This document shows, piece after piece, positions 22,755-34,481 of a stretch of 64,000 bases of DNA; positions within the stretch are counted from its first letter, which is position 1; each line of letters starts with the position of its first letter. Position numbers and translations under genes: made by a program. The stretch is taken from NCBI GenBank assembly GCA_024734495.1, contig JALMQS010000085.1:17492474-17556473 (forward strand). Direction: 5' to 3'. Below the pieces are notes generated by a model. That model searched no databases, was not told the DNA's origin, and saw only the letters and a program-made list of their open reading frames with translations. Origin of the DNA: Forficula auricularia. Lineage: Eukaryota; Arthropoda; Insecta; Dermaptera; Forficulidae.

Positions 22755-22920
22755 CGAGGAGTGAACCGCGACCTAATATCGTGTACACCTACTTCCACTC
22801 TCACTTTCATTTCCAAGTAGAAGACAATAGATGAAGGGGCATTATATAATGAATTCCAAAATAATTCCACATAATTCCATAGACGGTGTACATATAATTC
22901 CAATCGCGGTTCACCCCTCG
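22755..22920. mobile_element. MITE, CGAGGGGTGAACC family, copy with exact 8-bp duplication
   Basis: Ends CGAGGAGTGAACCGCG and CGCGGTTCACCCCTCG, flanked by GTGAAGAT on both sides (22747-22754 and 22921-22928). 166 bp, non-coding. Confidence 0.88.
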
Positions 22921-22928
22921 GTGAAGAT

Positions 22929-24476
22929 CATCCATTAATAAACGATAACCTCAATAATCGTATATATATTGTATATTTTTTTGTTCAGGTTATGCTTGCA
23001 TAATTATTTTATTTTAAAAAGTAATTCATACTACTTTCAAACTACTTTCCCTACCTTTCTTTTTATAATATCCTTTTCTTAATATTAACTTCTTTATCGT
23101 TTGCACTTTGCCTTAAGCTCGTTATAAATTCTACATAAATTAACTTAGCATAATTGATACAATTATGAATTATATTATTTTATTAATGATTTTAACACTA
23201 AAACTAGAACAGAGTTCTATACGCCGCTTTAATTAACACCCTTGGATTTCTCTTATTGCCGTGTTAATTAATTTTATGTGCTTTAGTAAATATCAACTTA
23301 AATATATGACTTTCCTTATTCACTTGTTCAGATATATACAAAGACGATTCCTTACATTTATAATTCCATTTAGTTTAATAATTAAATTTTATATTATAAT
23401 AGGAAGCCATGTTGATCAGTCTGTAGAGATATTTATATACATTGTGCATATACCCGGTGGTTCAAAATTACAAGAGACTATTTATTGACAATAAAATCAT
23501 CCCTGTATATATCCGTTTCTAGAAATTGAATTTTAAGTCTTAATTTCAATATTAGACTCATATTTTTAATACCAAATGCAGGAAGATACTTATATGTGAA
23601 AAGACTTTATGGCAATAGTGCAAGTTTTCATTAAAATACTCGTTCTGTGGTGTCCAATGCCCTCTAAGCCATGGGTCTATCTTTCTGTCTATGTAGTCGT
23701 TATAACTCAAAAAACGATAAATTTCACATAAATGAGATTTAAAAATTAAATTAATTATAGATTCAAGATATATGACAGGGAACTTTTGGTTAACATTGGC
23801 AAAACAGAAGTACTTAGGTACTCCTTTATTTCGGGCTTTTTAAGGTTTTTGTAATTTTTCGAAAAACGATTCTTTGTGTCAATTTTCAGTATTTCTCAAG
23901 TATAACATGTTATTTGTCGTTAAACATTTTATAAGAATAGTAAGTATGTTCGAAAGTACCTCTTTACTCCCTTGTTTTTAATTTTATTTGTTACAACAAA
24001 GGGGAAATGACTCAATGGAGGGGAAATAATTTTTTTTAATCCACTAATATTTAATGACAAATAATTTTTTTTTAAATTAGGAAATTTAAATTATTATTTT
24101 AAAACCCACTAGTATTTCATGACAAATAAAATTTATTAAAATTAGGAAATTTAAATTATTTCAATAATATCTACTGCTAAAAAGTTTCACTTCCCCGCGA
24201 GCTTATGTGGATGAGGCTCACACATTTTTTTTATAATTTCCTAAAAACGTCACCATAAGGTTATTTATTTTTAATTTTTATCAAAAATCACGAGTTATTT
24301 GTTGTCTAGAAATTTTATAAAAATTTTGTTCTTATAAAACTACCTCCATCCGGTTCTAATGAAAAGTTACTTATATTAAAATAGCCAGTTAAGGTAAGTA
24401 AAATCAATATTTTAATAGCTCAATCGATATTTCACTTATCACATAATTATTGTTCCTGTTTCATTTTAGTTCCAAT
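22929..24476. other. AT-rich intron; short tandem duplication near 24032-24180
   Basis: Two roughly 75-bp units share 'aatgacaaataa' or 'catgacaaataa' and 'attaggaaatttaaattat'. Nothing else was recognised. The ORF 23261-23488 is AT-rich chance sequence. Confidence 0.5.
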
Positions 24477-24640
24477 ATTTTTTTTTTTTTTTTAATGATA
24501 TTGATGTCAGAAGGAGATACACCAGAAGGTCCATCCCCTAAAGGCCTGTATGGCCTGGCCCCTCCATCGGGAAATGGACAGAGTAGAAGGAAAGAAGCCG
24601 GGATCACGAGCCTAATCTCAGAAAGTTAGATACAATCCAA
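24477..24640 (-). mobile_element. Putative LINE 3' end, minus strand
   Basis: A poly-T run (24477-24493) is followed by GC-richer sequence, the same layout as the LINE 3' ends at 26620 and 56549, but the sequence differs. Coding content could not be identified. Confidence 0.4.
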
Positions 24641-25106
24641 TATCCAATTTACTAAGTTTTTAGAGGCTTCGAGCAGTGGTAAATTCTCCGATCGATAAAT
24701 TAGATTTTTAAATTTATCTCCCACTTAATGTTTTTTTACTTAGGATAATCATAAATGATTTTTTAAATAATTGTTATTAATGCGAAGGTAAGTGAAAGTC
24801 GTGTGATCTGTACCAAACATGTCAGAATAGTCTTTATTGTGTCCCAGAAAATATTTTCTTAAAATAGTCCCGTGTGTTTCTGGATCATCCTGTATATAAC
24901 TATATATAGTCTATGGCAAGGAAATTAAGCAACTAGGTTATACACATCCAATATTGGCTTTGACGGAATCTCAAATGCATGAATTATCGTAAACGTTAGC
25001 GCATAATATAATGTAGGGGTCCGGGTGACACAATGTATTTATATGGTAATCTGAGGTTAGCTATTGAAAGTGCTCATATTTAGCGGTGTATAATCATTGC
25101 TTTCAG

Positions 25107-25249
25107 GTCTGTGCGCTTGGGTTATCAATATTATAAAATTTTATGAGGTGTATTGTGATGTGGAACCGAAACGAAAAGCTCTCGCTCAAGCGAATGCAGA
25201 ACTTGCAGCTGCACAAGACAAACTCAGCGGGATAAAGAAAAAAGTCGCT
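25107..25249 (+). CDS. Dhc93AB-like (DNAH9/11/17 group): Dynein heavy chain exon 5: microtubule-binding domain exit and coiled coil 2
   Basis: It completes a split Gly codon, then encodes 47 residues: [20 protein letters not shown], then [20 protein letters not shown] and GIKKKVA. The LC-x-WVINI-x-x-FYEV stretch closes the microtubule-binding domain. The VEP proline pairs with the EPAL proline of exon 2 as the domain boundary, leaving about 130 residues between them. The alanine/lysine-rich tail begins coiled coil 2. The acceptor is TTTCAG and the donor GTAAGT, phase 0. Confidence 0.96.
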
Positions 25250-25276
25250 GTAAGTAAAATTTAAAAAATATAAGTA

Positions 25277-25705
25277 CAGTGATACCCCTCAAATCCGAAC
25301 CCAGTCGAAATCCCAGGAAACGCGAACGCAAAAGAGAAACTTATTTATTTAGTTATAAAACAATTATGTATATATATATATATATATTCTAAATTATAAC
25401 CTTATTTTTCATAATTAGTTGAAAGATTAACACAGAAGTACAGTTAACATATCAAACAAAGTGTAATATGTCTACATACTTATGTCATCCAGAATTGAAA
25501 GAGGGTAAAAGTTGGTTATTGAAATTCTTTGGGTTAATCACTTTGCAAAAACAATGAAATAATAATAGAAACACACAAAATATCACTTAATCTTTCACTT
25601 GAGATCAGTATCTTCAATTGTCGAAGCTGCTTTCGGCTAAATCGAACAAATTGAAATCCGAACAGGCTACAGCCCCAATTAGTTCGGATTTGAAGGGTTT
25701 CACTG
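25277..25705. mobile_element. pogo/Tigger-like MITE
   Basis: Inverted ends CAGTGATACCCCTCAAATCC and its near-inverse ending TTTGAAGGGTTTCACTG are flanked by TA on both sides. 429 bp, no transposase. It lies 27 bp downstream of the exon 5 border. The end type (CAGT-start, TA target) is that of Tigger/pogo elements. Confidence 0.75.
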
Positions 25706-26619
25706 TATAAGCTAGAAAGAAGCTCCATTTGAATGCTTCAAAAATTATTGTTTTTTCTATTTTGTCTAAAATTAGTCCAAACCGTTTATCAATCTTTTAG
25801 TTCAAATTAAAATTAAAAATGTCAAGTAATGAATACAAATCCTACATGTCCTTTCCAAAAATTCAAATACGAGAATTCATCAGAATAGATACTCTTTTTG
25901 AAATACCTACTATGAATTCTAAAAGCCTAATTTCAGATAGTGATCTGTCTGTCAACTTAGAAAAAATTTAGACTGAAAATGTGACAGCTAGACTGATAAA
26001 ATATTCAGCTAAGAGCAAAATGAGTGAGCAAAGTGGCGAAAACAAAGTTGCTTGGAAGCTACGCTTAGCTCGTTTATAATTTCACACTGTAGTTTGTAAT
26101 GAGAAAAGAAGTTTAGTTTAGTTTGATTTATCTAATTTGAACACTTCTTTTCTCTTCGCTATAACAGTTTGTTTTAACCTAAAACCGTTTAATAGAATCC
26201 TCTTTAGTACAAGAGTGTTTTCTCGGATTTTTTTTCAATTTACTTTGTCATTTAAAATGTTCAGTCTAATATTTTCTCTATTGAAGTTTTAAGGGAATCT
26301 TTATTCTTTAAAAATGGCTTCATTTTTTGGGTTTCTTTCGTTTGAACAATTATATTTATATATATACCATATTAGTGGTGGACGGTGACTTTTCAAACAG
26401 GGAATGCTGTCCAAAAAATAGACCTTCATTTTTTAAAATTTTATTTTATTCTTCGCTTACCTAGTAGCACAATGTTTCAAACTATATAGTAACTACATAG
26501 GGGCTATATATATTATCGAAAATTTCTTTTTGCAAAATTTACCGATAACCGCATAATAGAATTTTTTGTTATTTTTTTCAAATTTAAATTAATTAATTTT
26601 TAAATAGATCGGATAATCT

Positions 26620-26885
26620 TTTTTTTTTTAATGCAATCGAATGCAAGAAGGGGTGCACCAGTAAAGATGCAGCCCCTATGGATCTCGAAAGACCCTTGCA
26701 TTACCGAAGAAGAAGAGAAAGTTGATTAAGTGAGAGGGTGTAGACGTAGGTGTCTATGCACTCCGGTTTTGAAAGGTTTGAAGATTATAGGTGCTGGGAA
26801 AGATAGAGGCTGGGAGAGAGTTCCAGTTCCTTGAAGTCATGGGGATCTATATTCACTTCAGCCTCTTCAGGTGATGTTTCAATTT
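26620..26885 (-). mobile_element. 5'-truncated LINE copy (same family as 56549-58070)
   Basis: Minus-strand 3' end with A-tail, seen as poly-T at 26622. The body is nearly the same as 56560-56745, including 'gtgtagacgtaggtgtctat' and 'gattataggtgctgggaaag'. It retains only the 3' untranslated region. Confidence 0.85.
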
Positions 26886-27356
26886 TTTTCATAGTTGAAA
26901 ACTGGCTGACGCACTCTTAAAAGGCATATTGCATATTAAATATATTAAAAATCACGAATAAAAATAAAAATTTGCTCAAAAATTGGTTTAAAAATTCTAT
27001 TTGTGTGTCTGAGTTCCGATACCCACGACAACCCAAGAACGGAAAGTCAAAAAGTTCTTTTGTATCAATAGAGAGAACTGATTAGATTTTTGAAATATCT
27101 GGTCAAAAGGCAGAAAGTATTTTTTGAATTCTATTGAGATTTTAAGATAATTTTATAGTATGTATAGCCATAAATGATCAATTTACATCTAAGTTTATTA
27201 ATCATTACGAGGGCTGCTCTAGTGTACCGAGTATTGAAAAAGTTTTCACTTTTTTATTTATTATTTAATGTGCGGGTGAGCGAGCTTTCATTAGAATCTG
27301 ATGGGTGAAAATAAATACAAAGAGCCCGGATATAAAGTTCTCTCTCTTTCTTTAAA

Positions 27357-27682
27357 TGTTCATTGCAAGGATGATAAATACAAGTTCAGACCTGGTTCAG
27401 AGAATTAAAGATTAATTTCTTAATTTCTATTATTCTAGGAATGGCCTTTTGCACTCGGGACCAAAACGATTCTCGTTATACTCTTAGAGCGAGAGAGAAT
27501 ATTCAATTGGATTTCATTAAAGCAAATACTTTTGCCCAAACATCTTTTAGTTCATCTTTCGCGATTATTTTTTTTAATTCAATTTATAGATTTTATATTA
27601 AAATCATGGGACGGCTACATTTAAATTAATTCTCTTAAATCAAACTATATTTCACAAGATAGCTGAAATGATTAAAATAGGA
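27357..27682 (+). repeat. Long dispersed repeat, copy 2, left part
   Basis: Parallels 17290-17611, interrupted at 27683 by a hAT and resuming at 29650. A 62-codon ORF (27441-27629) differs from the other copy by stops and is not considered coding. Confidence 0.7.
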
Positions 27683-28479
27683 CACTGATTCTCAACCTGG
27701 GTTCCGCGGAACCCCAGGGTTCCTCGCGCCTAGAGGTCAATAAAAGAAAAAATGTGACCTTCTCCGAGAAAAGGGACTTAGTGTGTCAAAAAACGGGTTT
27801 GGACTGAAGAGTGGATTCTGGTACCTAAAAGGGTGTAGAATAAGATGAAATGAGTTAGATTTCTGATAAAAATTTATTTACCCCATAAAAACGTACAAAA
27901 CGAAACAACTTTTGAGATATTGATAACACTCGTTATACAGTTGGAACAAGACGATCACTTTATTCTTTTCCTTTCTTATAGTTATTTTTACAAAAAATAC
28001 GTCACCACATAGGCATGACGTCACCTAAGTCGGCACCCAATCATAACTAACCATACCAAATCGCATCTCCCAACTGAAGGTGTGTTCAAAGTGATAATGC
28101 GTTATGAAACTTTAAATGCGTTTTTCTCAAAACTTCATTTTCACACACTAGGTCCCTTTTCTCGGAGAAGGTCACAAATAGAAAAACAAAAATAGTTGTT
28201 AGTAGTATCACCTTCAAAAAATTTGTCCTGTAAAGAAAAAATACTAATTTTAGAGTCTTAAGTATTACCTTATAGTCAAATAAAACCATTGATACCTAAA
28301 AATGCGGTGAACATCGCTATTATTGTCTCAGTGATACCATTTTTGTTGGTCTAAAGCTCCTTAACTTTCTTATAATACAACGATTACAATGAAAACATCA
28401 TTTAAATTGCTTAATTATTATTTTGTTATTAATGACGTTTGAAATAATATTTTATCCATTCATTTAATTACAAATGAAG

Positions 28480-28768
28480 AAGTTCTTGGAAGAATCGGAG
28501 AAAGAAGAACTTTGTGGAAGAGTCTGAAGAAGAGAAGAGGTCAGATGATGGGGCACACACTAAAACATGGGGATTGCTTAGGGATATCTTGGAGGGGAGG
28601 TGGGAAAGAAAAGGGGAAGGGAAGACCCAGATTAGAATATTTCAACCAAATAGTGGGGATATGGGATGCCAGACATTTAGAGAGATCAAACAGCTGGCGG
28701 GGGACAGAGTCGAGTGGAGACGGATTGTTGCATCAAACCAGTCTTAGAACTGTATACTCACGATGATG
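28480..28768 (+). pseudogene. RTE-type LINE, C-terminal ORF fragment, frameshifted
   Basis: Two frames together spell the C-terminal region common in RTE-type reverse transcriptase proteins: 'GEERTLWKSLKKRRGQMMGH' and 'GKGRPRLEYFNQI' in one frame, 'REIKQLAGDRVEWRRIVASN' in the other, then a stop. A (GAT)n tail follows (about 28763-28775), typical of RTE elements. The frame shift near 28570-28660 kills the ORF. Confidence 0.8.
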
Positions 28769-29099
28769 ATGATGAAATAATATTGTTTTTCAAATAGATG
28801 AGAATATTATTTATGAGTATACATTGAGTATATAAAAAAAACTGTCCGATCCGAAAGGGGCAGACGGGTATCCCAATTACATTAGCAAAAAAATGTAATA
28901 ATAATATTATTAATGAAAATAAAAATGTTAGGTATTCTAATCTAAAATGCACGTTTTTGTACCCAATTTCCACAAAATCTAGCCAATTTTTAAAATGTGG
29001 CAACACCGTCATTAGCGGAGGTATGTTATATTTGGAAGCTATAAAAGTAGCGTAATGTTGATATTTTGACGAAAAATTAAATATCTCATATTTTTATTT

Positions 29100-29319
29100 T
29101 TTTTTTTTAATTTATTTAATGTCACCGGGAACAAAGCCCATGTAGACAGCACATAAGTAGAGTGTTAGTAGGGTTAGTGAGGGAGCCGAGTTTTCAGCCG
29201 GTAGAAATTTTTATTTGCCAGCTAGGATCGAACCCCGGACCTCCACCTCAACAGCGTCATAATCGATCGATGCCGAAGCGAAGCCAGTGCGTTAGCTGAC
29301 TGAGCTACCCGACTCCCCT
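29100..29319 (-). mobile_element. tRNA-derived SINE, family 2
   Basis: On the minus strand the A box (TAGCTCAGTCAGC, plus 29296-29308) and B box (GGTTCGATCC, plus 29225-29234) of a tRNA promoter are intact. A unique body and an A-tail (poly-T at about 29098-29111) follow. The body and tail argue against a tRNA gene. It is nested in the hAT. Confidence 0.88.
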
Positions 29320-29337
29320 ATCTCATATTTTCATATT

Positions 29338-29525
29338 TTAAATTATTGGATAAAAAATACTTGGTAGGTTTAACATTAAGATATAAAAATAAAACTAATT
29401 TATTTTTGGAGAGACTTTAATCTCGATATATATATTTCGGGTGGCTAACCCATCTTCTAAATTCGTTTTACTTTTATATCTTAATGTGAAACCTACCAAG
29501 TATTTTTTATCCAATAATTTAAAAA
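29338..29525. repeat. Family-3 foldback with decayed hammerhead
   Basis: The arms share 'ggataaaaaatacttggtag' and its inverse. The centre on the minus strand reads GGGT-type stem II, GAA and a long AT palindrome, but CTGATGA has decayed to TAGAAGA. A sister copy is at 50310-50572. Confidence 0.7.
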
Positions 29526-29649
29526 ATGTTTCACCAAGTACCAACACCAAATTCCTTAAGAACTATCTCATATTTTAGCTAGGGGGTTCCTCAGAAATAG
29601 ATATAAGTGCTCTAGGGTTCCTCGTTCTACAAAAGGTTGAGAAACACTG

Positions 29650-29960
29650 AAATAGGAAATCTGGACTATTTTTCATATTCTTTAAATTTACTAACGTTAA
29701 AAAGATCCGTAAATTTTAAATTGTATATAACTTTAAATGAATTAGTTGTATCCCTATATAGATTTCGAGAATCTATATAGTCGCTATATAGTTACCATAT
29801 AGTTTGAAACATTATTATACTAGGGATAGTATTTATTGAAAGTGTTTTTAAAATTTTACTAATTTTCAAATAAAACACGGATGAAAATACTCTTGACATT
29901 TTGGAATTTGCGAGATGCGCCGCATCCACAGCATCCATGGACCACACGCCACTGATATAT
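29650..29960 (+). repeat. Long dispersed repeat, copy 2, right part, with small MITE
   Basis: Resumes the parallel with 17612-18000. About 75 bp (29749-29828, 'atccctatatagattt' to 'actagggatagta') are absent from the other copy, so they are a short inserted element with inverted ends. Confidence 0.65.
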
Positions 29961-30521
29961 AGGTACCTATTTTTTAAATAAAAAATGACTAATAATAAAT
30001 TATAATAAAAATTGATTAAAACACCGGTAATTTAGTGAGAAACCCTTTGAGAATTAAGGTAACGGGCCCTGGTTCGATTCAGGCTAGTTTAAAAAAACAA
30101 CAAAAAAATAATTGGATTTTATAAAAAATCTCGGCCAGGTCTGAGGCTATCTCAATTGAATAAATATTGTCGTTGTTCACGAATTCTCTGAACCCACTCT
30201 TCAGAATCCTCTTTTGCGTGTCATGCATTTGCTTTAGGTACTTTACCTAAGTTAAACTTGACTAGAATAAATACTAGTATATTTATTTATTTATTTATAC
30301 ATTTACTAAACTCAATTCAAACTTTTCCAATTTTAATGTTATTTTTTCAGATTGATAAACATGTTTATTTGATTCCACCAATGTTATCTTTAGAACATCC
30401 AGAATAACAACACTATAACAAACAACAAGTTTTTTCCCCATCTGGGGCTAAATGAAAATAACCATTATAAATTCCAATTAATAGATATTTTAGACATTTA
30501 TAAACAAAATTCATTAGGTTT

Positions 30522-30665
30522 TTTTTCGTTAAATTGAAGGGGTTGGTTTTGTCACAAATATAATAAAACAATAATTTTAATAACTATTTGTATTATTTAA
30601 TTGATATTAAAATTATTGTTTTATTATATTTGTGTTAAAAAGCCCTTCAATTTAACGAAAAATTT
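30522..30665. repeat. Small foldback
   Basis: 'ttcgttaaattgaagggg' at the left and 'cccttcaatttaacgaaa' at the right enclose inverted 'aataaaacaataattttaat'. No target duplication is clear. Confidence 0.75.
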
Positions 30666-30943
30666 AAATCAAGTCACTTAAGTTCTGGAAGAAATTAGGT
30701 TTTTTGGCGTTGACTACAAACAACAACTAATAACCCATTAATGTGACGTCACAAATACCCTTGTTTGAAGCTAAATTACGAGATTTCAAATCCAAATATA
30801 TTCATCAAATATTTAAGCACTATAATACTCTGAGGTATATGAGTCAAACCATTGACTAGGATGTAGTTGTCGGTGGCCACAGGGTACTTCTCCCATAAGA
30901 AATGAAAGAAATTTTTCTGTTTTTGGTTCTTATATATTTTTTT

Positions 30944-30987
30944 CAGGAGACGTTTCGACAAGTATGCATTGTCATCATCAGTCTATA
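30944..30987 (-). ncRNA. Hammerhead ribozyme motif, family 1
   Basis: Minus strand: CTGATGA, extra T, stem II GACAA-tgcatac-TTGTC, GAA, ACGT, C. Stem I near the core is only GA:TC, then a 3x3 loop and three A-T pairs, so it is weaker than other copies. The core is intact. Confidence 0.75.
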
Positions 30988-31085
30988 AAGTAAATACAAA
31001 ACAAGGAACATGAATATAAATTTGTCCTTGCATGGTTTCTCTTCATGACAAATTTATATTCATGTTCCTTGTTTTGTATTTACTT

Positions 31086-31132
31086 TATAGACTGATGATG
31101 ACAAGGCATACTTGTCTAAACGTCTCCTGAAA
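31086..31132 (+). ncRNA. Hammerhead motif with mutated core (GAAA to TAAA)
   Basis: CTGATGA, extra T, stem II GACAAG-gcata-CTTGTC, then TAA instead of GAA, ACGT, C. Loss of the invariant G after stem II should inactivate it. Confidence 0.7.
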
Positions 31133-31993
31133 AAATATATAAGAACCAAAAACAGAAAAATTTCTTTCTTTCTTATGGGAGAATACCTTGTGACAATCGA
31201 CAACTACATCCTAGTCAATGGTTTGACTTATATACCTCATAGTATTATAGTGCTTAAATATTTAATAACGTATATCAGTTTACTAAAATTTTGGGATACT
31301 GTAATAAAAAATATATTCATCAAATTTTTAAATTCTTAATATTTTATGGAAGGTTTTGAACTCAATAATAAGGCAATAATGATTAAAATAGGAAAAATTC
31401 TTTTAAAAATAAGTAAGATTTTGGTATATTAACTCTCACTCATAGGTTAGAATAAATAGGGCCATTTATACATTAGAATCAAAGTAGTGATTTAATTGCT
31501 TTTTCAACTGTTTATTGATAAAAAGGTTGTTCAACTATAAAAACTCTTTTCAGAGAAAATGTTACTTAGATTGGTCACTGAATCCTCAATCAAGCCATAT
31601 TCTTGACTATAGGTGATACTAGTATAGTGTAAATATAATCTCGATCTTCTCTCTCTTTTCTTTACCAGTTCACAGTATTAAACAAATCTCAGCAATTCTT
31701 CACCTGAGCTCTTTTCTTCCCCTTATTCTTCCACTAAGTTCTCTTAAGAAATAGTATTCTTAAAAAATGAGACTCAGATGAATTAGCTTTGCATGCAGTT
31801 CTGTTAGATTTGAAACACGAAATCTTAACCTCAAACAAGGGGCCGACATGATTTTTAACACTAATGAAATACGATACCTTGGAATTTCTCTTTCTAGGCT
31901 TATGTTTAAAATAAAATTATTATTACACATGGGTTTGGGTAAAATGATAGTTTCTTAATCTTGGTGGTGTTTTTGTGCAAATTGATTGTTTAG

Positions 31994-32163
31994 TCTCTGG
32001 AGGATCAGTTGGCAAAACTAACAGCGGATTTCGAGCAAGCAACATGCGAGAAGTTACGCTGTCAGCAAGAGGCGGATGCAACAAACGCTACAATTCAATT
32101 GGCCAATCGGCTTGTTGGTGGTCTTGCTTCCGAGAACGTAAGATGGGCAGAGGCTGTAGCCAA
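31994..32163 (+). CDS. Dhc93AB-like (DNAH9/11/17 group): Dynein heavy chain exon 6: coiled coil 2
   Basis: Fifty-six residues plus two bases: SLEDQLAKLTADFEQATCEK, then LRCQQEADATNATIQLANRL and VGGLASENVRWAEAVA. It is the returning stalk helix (coiled coil 2) ending in the invariant RLVGGLASENVRW motif that leads back to AAA5. The acceptor is TTGTTTAG and the donor GTGAGT at 32164, phase 2; the split codon AA|T gives Asn with exon 7. The ORF called from 31975 here is in the wrong frame. Confidence 0.95.
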
Positions 32164-32280
32164 GTGAGTGCAAATCTTATTTCAGATCGTCACCCTTGTT
32201 TAATATTCTCAAAAACTCTTCAAAAATACATATTATCCAACATGGCTTATTGTGAACAACGTCTATGCTTTGAGCAGCCT

Positions 32281-32491
32281 TAGGGCCAGTTGTATGTCGG
32301 TTGGTAAAGTCTTTGTAAAAGTTGACAAAGGGTAAAACTTCAGAAGTCCCTTTGTGCCCGGCCGGATGGCCAATCAGATGACACCAACTTTCATCTGATT
32401 AGCCATCCCGCCGGGCACAAGGTGACATTCTAAGGTTTTACCCTTTGTCAACTTTTACAAAGACTTTACCAATCGACATACAACTGGTCCT
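32281..32491. mobile_element. Foldback MITE AGGGCCAGTTGTATG, copy 1
   Basis: The whole 210 bp is one near-perfect inverted repeat: 'gtaaagtctttgtaaaagtt' and 'tgcccggccgg' against their inverses. It starts AGGGCCAGTTGTATG and ends CAACTGGTCCT, with TTA/TTG at the flanks. It lies 117 bp after exon 6. A sister copy is at 41611-41812. The layout suggests a PIF/Harbinger-type (3-bp target) MITE. Confidence 0.8.
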
Positions 32492-32559
32492 TGGTGTTAC
32501 GAAAATGGGAAATCACCCCTGTGAAAAATTTCCCCAGGAAAATTATAATAGAGAGAATA

Positions 32560-32900
32560 CGTAATTGGATGTTGATGAAAGCAGTCCACGGTGGTTGTTA
32601 AAAATAAGACTATAATGGTTTTATTGTTTTACATTTATTTGTTAAAACCGACGTTTCGGAGATTTATTCTCTCCTTCTTCAGGGTAACAAAAAGTCAATG
32701 AAAGTAGTTCAAATCATAATTACTTCCTGTCTCCTTTGACAATGCCAAAAAAACATTATAAAATTTTTTCATCTCGAATAGAAAAAGCAAATTGATAAAA
32801 CCATTTTAGTCTTATTTTTTACAACCACCGTGGACTGCCTTCATCAACATCCAATTACATATTTATACCAGTCCGTCTCCTAAAGAAAAACGCTATCAAG
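32560..32900. repeat. Hammerhead family-1 foldback
   Basis: 'ggatgttgatgaaagcagtc' and 'cacggtggttgt' at the left face their inverses at 32818-32860. The minus-strand ribozyme lies in the loop region. The outer flanks match 13190-13300. Confidence 0.8.
32639..32690 (-). ncRNA. Hammerhead ribozyme motif, family 1
   Basis: Minus strand: TTGTTACC, CTGAAGA, extra A, stem II GGAGA-gaataaa-TCTCC, GAA, ACGT, C, GGTTTTAACAA. Stem I forms ACC:GGT, a UUU bulge, then five pairs. The core is intact. Confidence 0.85.
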
Positions 32901-34054
32901 AGAGAATACTCTCCACAGTAATCGCCGACTCTCGGAATCGGCTATGGCACTTGAAGAAGAAGCCTTACGAAAAATGAAAAATCTAGACCAGGGCTGTCCA
33001 ACCCGCGGCCCAGCAATGCAACCAATGCGGTCCGACATAAAATGAGATTTAAATGTATATACCTACTTATTGGAAAATGTATCGGATACAATTTTCCCTG
33101 ATAATTTTTTCTCTAAAAAAGAAATCTAAAAATATATTGAAAAGTTTTCGTAAAATAAAATTGATAATTTTAAATTTTGAATCTTGAACTAGATTTCAAG
33201 ATTTCCGGAAAAATAATCACCATTTTTATTTTCGACGCCAAAAAATTTTTGATCTAACGAGATATAAATTTTTTAACTGCTAACATTCTGATTGAATGTA
33301 TAGAACTACAATTAAATTCCGATCTAAAGTCTCTTCATTAATAATTATCTAGCCAGAAAAAAATATTCCTGGATTCACAATATTCATGATATCACTTTGT
33401 AAGTATGTATAAATTACATATACGAGATTTCAAGAATAAAACTTACGAAAAATAAAATTAGACCTTACTATGAGGTAAGAAAATAATAAAATTCTTATTT
33501 TTTAAATACCAATCATTATTTAATTTTTTCATTTTCTAAAATATTTATTATTACTTCTTTATGTGTTTAATGATTTAAAACAAAAATTCTGAACAAAAAG
33601 AAATCAAAGATTATTGCCATTTTTGCTTCTTTGCCTTGTAGTACAAGATCCCGACTTAGGTCGACCTTCACCTATCGAGTTTCCTAATGAAATTAATATT
33701 TTGATAATATAATCTATTAATAAACAAAACTTGATTGGGTCGACATCCAATTTCCCTGCATAGCTATTTTCTAATTTATTAGATTTATTTATTTTTAATT
33801 ATCTACATTTTCATATTTAACAATAAAGGAAATTCTATAACTACAAAATACTAATTCGAAATTACCTGTTGATACCCTGTCTACTTGGACTTATGCAGAG
33901 AAAAAGTATGACGACCTAATTTTGGAATTTTATATACATATTATTCTCTCGATTGGTAATATATTTATCAGGAAACTTGATAACTACATTTATATACTAG
34001 ATGAGGGAGGAGGTATCAGCCAAAGATGGAATCACTGGGTTCAATAAAACACCT

Positions 34055-34105
34055 TTAATGAGACGTTTCGGCCTAAATTTTATTTGGCCATCTTCAATCA
34101 ATTAG
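34055..34105 (-). ncRNA. Hammerhead motif, one core mutation
   Basis: Minus strand: TTGAAGA (first C changed to T), extra T, stem II GGCC...GGCC, GAA, ACGT, C. Otherwise identical to the opposite arm's ribozyme. Confidence 0.7.
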
Positions 34106-34481
34106 GCTAAAAATTTTTACAAATGGATGTTATAATTGATATATTTTTTTATAAAAAATTATAAGTTGACCAAGTTGGTTATTTAGACTTACAGTTATAC
34201 ACAAAATGCGGTACACATATGTGATCGAACCAAGCCTTGTCAAAAATAAAAATTTCTTTTAGCTTCATGCGAATTTTTATCGTGCCTGGACCGCAAAAGT
34301 TTCAGCATGAAAGCTGAGTTTCTATAAGATATATTTTTATTTTTGACAAGGCTTGGTTCGATCACATATGTGTACCGCATTTTGTGTATAACTGTAAGTC
34401 TAAATAACCAACTTGGTCAACTTATAATTTTTTATAAAAAAATATATCAATTATAACATCCATTTGTAAAAAAATTTTTAG

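Larger units (their letters stand above)
27683..29649. mobile_element. hAT-type element with exact 8-bp duplication, multiply nested
   Basis: Ends CACTGATTCTCAACC and GGTTGAGAAACACTG (2 of 15 mismatches) are flanked by AAATAGGA on both sides (27675-27682, 29650-29657). The paralogous repeat holds the uninterrupted site at 17604-17611. The interior has no hAT transposase but holds an inverted repeat (27752-28180, 'gaccttctccgagaaaaggg'), an RTE relic, a SINE and a family-3 foldback. Confidence 0.9.
30800..31266. repeat. Family-1 foldback carrying hammerheads on both strands
   Basis: Arms 30800-31027 and 31050-31266 are inverted copies (for example 'catcctagtcaatggtttg' on the right and its inverse on the left). 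The left arm has an intact minus-strand ribozyme, the right arm a plus-strand copy with one core mutation. Short ORFs in both arms are shadows of the inverted sequence. Confidence 0.85.

Noticed and set aside
31975..32283. 102-codon ORF in another frame over exon 6
   Set aside because: The exon frame gives the conserved RLVGGLASENVRW motif; this ORF does not.
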